From contig NZ_FWXS01000001.1 of assembly GCF_900176425.1 (NCBI RefSeq), forward strand, positions 62,001-126,000: 64,000 nt of DNA. The letters run 5' to 3'. This DNA is from Moheibacter sediminis (GTDB lineage Bacteria; Bacteroidota; Bacteroidia; Flavobacteriales; Weeksellaceae). The position numbers and the translations under genes are program-made. The notes under the pieces were generated by a model. That model was not told where the DNA came from. It worked only from the letters and a program-made list of their open reading frames with translations, and ran no database searches. This document shows, piece after piece, positions 61,482-64,000 of the stretch. The number at the start of each line of letters is the position of its first letter. Positions within the stretch are counted from its first letter, which is position 1.

Positions 61482-62389
61482 TGAGGTTAACGTTTCTGTT
61501 CATTTTTTTATACACTTTTTTATCGGCTCAAAGTCATTTGAATGATTTTAATTTAAAAGGGAAGGTCAGGAATTTGGAAAGTACAACTTATTTATTTTCA
61601 GACAAATCAAAAACAAATCCTTCCGGTTTTTTGGACAGTGAAAATTTTGATGCAATTAAATTAAGTTTTGACCAAAAAGGAAATCTGATTTTGTGTGAAA
61701 ATTATTTGGATTACCAAGGGAAATTGGGTTTGTTTGACAAAACGATTTATCAGTTTAATTTTTCCAATCAAATTGAAAAACAGGAAACTACGCTCATTCA
61801 AAATGGTGAAGAACCTAAGAAAATTTCGCAAAGAATTAAATTTTATTATTTGACCAATCAACTGATTCGCAGAGATGAATTCAATTCAGGAAGGACTACA
61901 AATCAATTTTGGGTGATTAACCATATTTACAATGGCAGCAGGCTGAAAAAGAAAGAATTTTGGATGGATGATGAAATTTTTTCTACTTCAGAATTTGAAT
62001 ACCGGTTGCAAAAAATTATTTCTGAAACAACGATTCACAACAATGGAAAGAAGGGTCAAACCATTAACTTTGAATACGATGAAAACCAAAATCTGACGCA
62101 TAAAACGACCGAAGCAGGCAATGAAAAGACGATTGAAACGTTTAATTATGATAGGCATGTGTTGAAAGAACGTGTGGTTAAAAATAAAAAAGAAGAAATT
62201 CAATTGAGAGAAACATTTGATTCGAGCCAACTTCCGGTTTTAATTGAAAAAATGAATTACCGCAAAAATTTGTTATCAAAATATAAATTTGAATATGAAT
62301 TTGACGCTCAAAACAATTGGATAAATTGTGTAATTTTAGAGGACGAAATGCCGAAGTTCAAAATCATCAGGACAATTAATTATTATTAA
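61481..62389 (+). CDS. Exported protein of unknown function with YD-like strands
   Basis: 302-aa protein with a signal peptide ([17 protein letters not shown]). The mature part is a series of short beta strands with a recurring pattern such as IKLSFDQKGNLILCENY, INFEYDENQNLTHKTTE and YKFEYEFDAQNNWINCV, reminiscent of YD/RHS-type strands and of small Bacteroidota lipid-transfer or WG-like proteins. I do not recognise a named family. Translationally coupled to pgi by a one-base overlap, which may only reflect shared transcription. Confidence 0.7.
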   Translation: MRLTFLFIFLYTFLSAQSHLNDFNLKGKVRNLESTTYLFSDKSKTNPSGFLDSENFDAIKLSFDQKGNLILCENYLDYQGKLGLFDKTIYQFNFSNQIEKQETTLIQNGEEPKKISQRIKFYYLTNQLIRRDEFNSGRTTNQFWVINHIYNGSRLKKKEFWMDDEIFSTSEFEYRLQKIISETTIHNNGKKGQTINFEYDENQNLTHKTTEAGNEKTIETFNYDRHVLKERVVKNKKEEIQLRETFDSSQLPVLIEKMNYRKNLLSKYKFEYEFDAQNNWINCVILEDEMPKFKIIRTINYY

Positions 62390-62399
62390 ATAAAAATTT

Positions 62400-63356
62400 A
62401 TGGAATTAGAATCATCCAATACAAATCTAACCAACCATACAACCCCACCTAAGAAAACTAAAGAATATGTAATCATCGGTATTTTGAGCGTTTTGCTTTT
62501 GGGAAGTGTGGGTTACAATATTTTTCAAAGCCAGAAAACAGAAGAAAATACGCGCTTGTTTGCAATTGATTTGAAAGACGAAGAAAATGCAAAGATTTTG
62601 CTTCAGAAAGAATTGGATTCGCTTACCGGTGAATTTGAAAAAACAAAAGAAGGAATTGATGTACGTGATTCGCTTTTGTCTAAAAGAGACGCGGAAATTT
62701 TTGACAAACAAAGAGAAATTCAAAACATACTCAACAAAAACGATGTTACCCAATCTGACCTCAAACAAGCGAGACGAATGATTGCGGCTTTAAATGCAGA
62801 TATTGGAAGATTTAAACAGGAAATCATTGTGCTTAAACAACAAAATGATTCGCTTACGGTTGCAAATACGACGCTAAACGATGAGAAAAATACGATTTCA
62901 GAAGAATTAAATTCCGAAAAAGAAAAAGCACAGGAAACGGAAGCCAATGTTCGTAGCACATTCTCTATTTCTAATTATAAACTAACTGGTTTACAGGTGA
63001 AAAAGAGTGGGAAAGAAGTTGAAACTGATAAAGCAAAACGCATCGATAAGCTTCGTGTAAGTTTTGATTTAGATCCTAATACTTATGCAGAAACGGGTGT
63101 AAAAGAGATTTTCATTGCGATTTATAAACCTGATGGAACTTTAGGTAAATTCTCAGATGCGTCGCCAGGTATTTTAGATACTTGGTCGCTGGGTCAAGTG
63201 TCTTATTCTGACAAAGTTAAATTTAATTATACAAAAGGTTCTAATCAAAATATTTCGTTTGACTGGGAAGATTTTGAATTCCCAAAAGGAACTTACAAAA
63301 TCGATTTGTACCAAAACGGATTTAAAATCGGACAGAAGTCATTGGATTTGAGATAA
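62400..63356 (+). CDS. Inner-membrane coiled-coil protein of unknown function
   Basis: 318-aa type II-like membrane protein. It has a short cytoplasmic N-terminus, a TM helix (about 24-43), a long coiled coil (about 50-190; LLQKELDSL, IGRFKQEIIVLKQQNDSL) and a C-terminal beta domain (about 195-318; GVKEIFIAIYKPDGTLGKF, GTYKIDLYQNGFKIG). The shape suggests a periplasmic spacer with a terminal binding domain. It starts 10 nt after the preceding gene and ends before a terminator, closing the pgi-led transcript. Function unknown. Confidence 0.75.
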   Translation: MELESSNTNLTNHTTPPKKTKEYVIIGILSVLLLGSVGYNIFQSQKTEENTRLFAIDLKDEENAKILLQKELDSLTGEFEKTKEGIDVRDSLLSKRDAEIFDKQREIQNILNKNDVTQSDLKQARRMIAALNADIGRFKQEIIVLKQQNDSLTVANTTLNDEKNTISEELNSEKEKAQETEANVRSTFSISNYKLTGLQVKKSGKEVETDKAKRIDKLRVSFDLDPNTYAETGVKEIFIAIYKPDGTLGKFSDASPGILDTWSLGQVSYSDKVKFNYTKGSNQNISFDWEDFEFPKGTYKIDLYQNGFKIGQKSLDLR

Positions 63357-63375
63357 TTTAGCGTGAGTCAAGAGA

Positions 63376-63426
63376 AATGCCAGTGTTGTTATTTTGTAAA
63401 AATTAACACTCTGGCATTATTTTTTG
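63376..63426 (+). terminator. Rho-independent terminator
   Basis: Stem AATGCCAG(-)TGTT/AACACTCTGGCATT with a two-base bulge, then TTTTTT, 20 nt after the coiled-coil gene. Confidence 0.75.
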
Positions 63427-63481
63427 TATATAAATTTTAACAAGTATTAAAATTTACAATTGAATCTTAAATTCATGAATT

Positions 63482-64000
63482 ATGAGCACAAATGAAAACA
63501 CTTACAATATCACGACGTCGGTTTACAATCCGCAGTTAAGAACACTTATGTCCATAAAAGATTTTGGTACAGGATTGGAATCTTTCAAAACCAAAGTACA
63601 TGATTCCACTCAAAAGTTGATTAAAACTTACGAAAACGGAATTGTGATTTTAGAAACAGAAGGAAATAAAGATTTTCAGAATGAATGGAATGATTCACTC
63701 AACGAAGTACGGGTTCATTCCAATCATTTGAACCAATATTTGGAGGTTGCCAAGGAAAAGTCAGAACAAAACAGTGATTTTCCCTTTAAAATTCTTTGGC
63801 AAGAATTCGAAGAAAGACTTAAATCATTAAAAGTATCTGCTCAAAAATTTGAAAATACAGGAGCGAAGGCGCTTCCGGCAGATAAAAAAGAGAAATGGGG
63901 AAATGAGTTTGAAATATTTGAATCAGATACAGAACCCGAAATCGAGCGAAATGCGAAAGCGGTTAAGCTAATCCTTCAGTTCATGGTCAGGTATTCGCCA
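63482..64000 (+). CDS. Hypothetical protein, 5' part only (runs off window)
   Basis: The reading frame from ATG 63482 stays open for 173 codons to the last base. The protein begins MSTNENTYNITTSVYNPQLR and is hydrophilic, predicted mostly helical, with no signal peptide or TM segment in this part and several long charged helices (EFEERLKSLKVSAQKFENTG). An ATG 7 nt upstream is in another frame and stops after six codons. No family recognised. Confidence 0.7.
   Translation, partial: MSTNENTYNITTSVYNPQLRTLMSIKDFGTGLESFKTKVHDSTQKLIKTYENGIVILETEGNKDFQNEWNDSLNEVRVHSNHLNQYLEVAKEKSEQNSDFPFKILWQEFEERLKSLKVSAQKFENTGAKALPADKKEKWGNEFEIFESDTEPEIERNAKAVKLILQFMVRYSP

Overview
The window is bacterial chromosome from a member of the Bacteroidota, most likely class Flavobacteriia. 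The evidence is the low GC content, weak or absent Shine-Dalgarno sequences, TAnnTTTG-type -7 promoter elements, a SusC/SusD pair, a Bat (aerotolerance) operon, and seven secreted proteins that end in a type IX secretion (T9SS) sorting domain with a Lys-rich C-terminus. I see no rRNA, tRNA, phage, transposase or CRISPR array. Coding density is high and most genes look intact. Two genes are cut by the window edges.

Layout. 1-5686 (minus): a Bat operon in the order MoxR ATPase, DUF58, membrane protein, BatA, BatB, BatC (BatC runs off the left edge), with one- to four-base gene overlaps. 5807-8752 (minus): an unusual ABC ATPase with an eight-TM protein. 8862-16251 (plus): a TPR/transmembrane/AraC regulator, a paralogue-like partner without a DNA-binding domain, and two T9SS cargo genes. 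16317-20889: thioredoxin-like protein, gltX, a small conserved protein and an ABC-F ATPase. 21399-25885 (plus): SusC/SusD, convergent with a TPR/transmembrane/LuxR-type regulator (25971-27443). 27559-29475 (minus): RDD protein, DUF6122-like protein and an FAD oxidoreductase. 29575-33983 (plus): two tandem T9SS metalloproteases. 34048-38111 (minus): ppc with a GH3-family ligase. 38148-42984: a DUF2797 protein and two beta-propeller T9SS cargos. 43096-48724 (minus): another TPR/HTH regulator, DUF445, a small membrane protein and methylmalonyl-CoA mutase. 48799-52869: era, a T9SS cargo and its neighbouring TPR/HTH regulator. 52987-55596: clpB. 55674-61481: GH15, a trehalose-6-phosphate synthase/phosphatase fusion and pgi. 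61481-64000 (plus): envelope proteins of unknown function, the last one running off the right edge.

The most interesting pattern is a recurring pair. A transmembrane one-component regulator (signal peptide, TPRs, one TM helix, cytoplasmic HTH) lies directly upstream of a T9SS cargo gene on the same strand. This happens three times (8862/10166 to 11441; 43096 to 42984; 52869 to 51304). A fourth regulator faces the SusCD pair. The spacers between regulator and cargo contain repeated or palindromic elements: a perfect 16-bp palindrome plus a half-site at 11361-11410, a 22/23-bp direct repeat abutting a promoter-like sequence at 51417-51472, and a weaker 11-bp direct repeat at 43025-43050. I propose, as inference, that these are locally acting sensor-regulators of individual surface or secreted proteins.

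A second pattern is heptad-phased intergenic sequence. One stretch fills the whole moxR/DUF58 spacer, and a related 7-bp repeat has become the coding sequence of a signal peptide (3656-3726).
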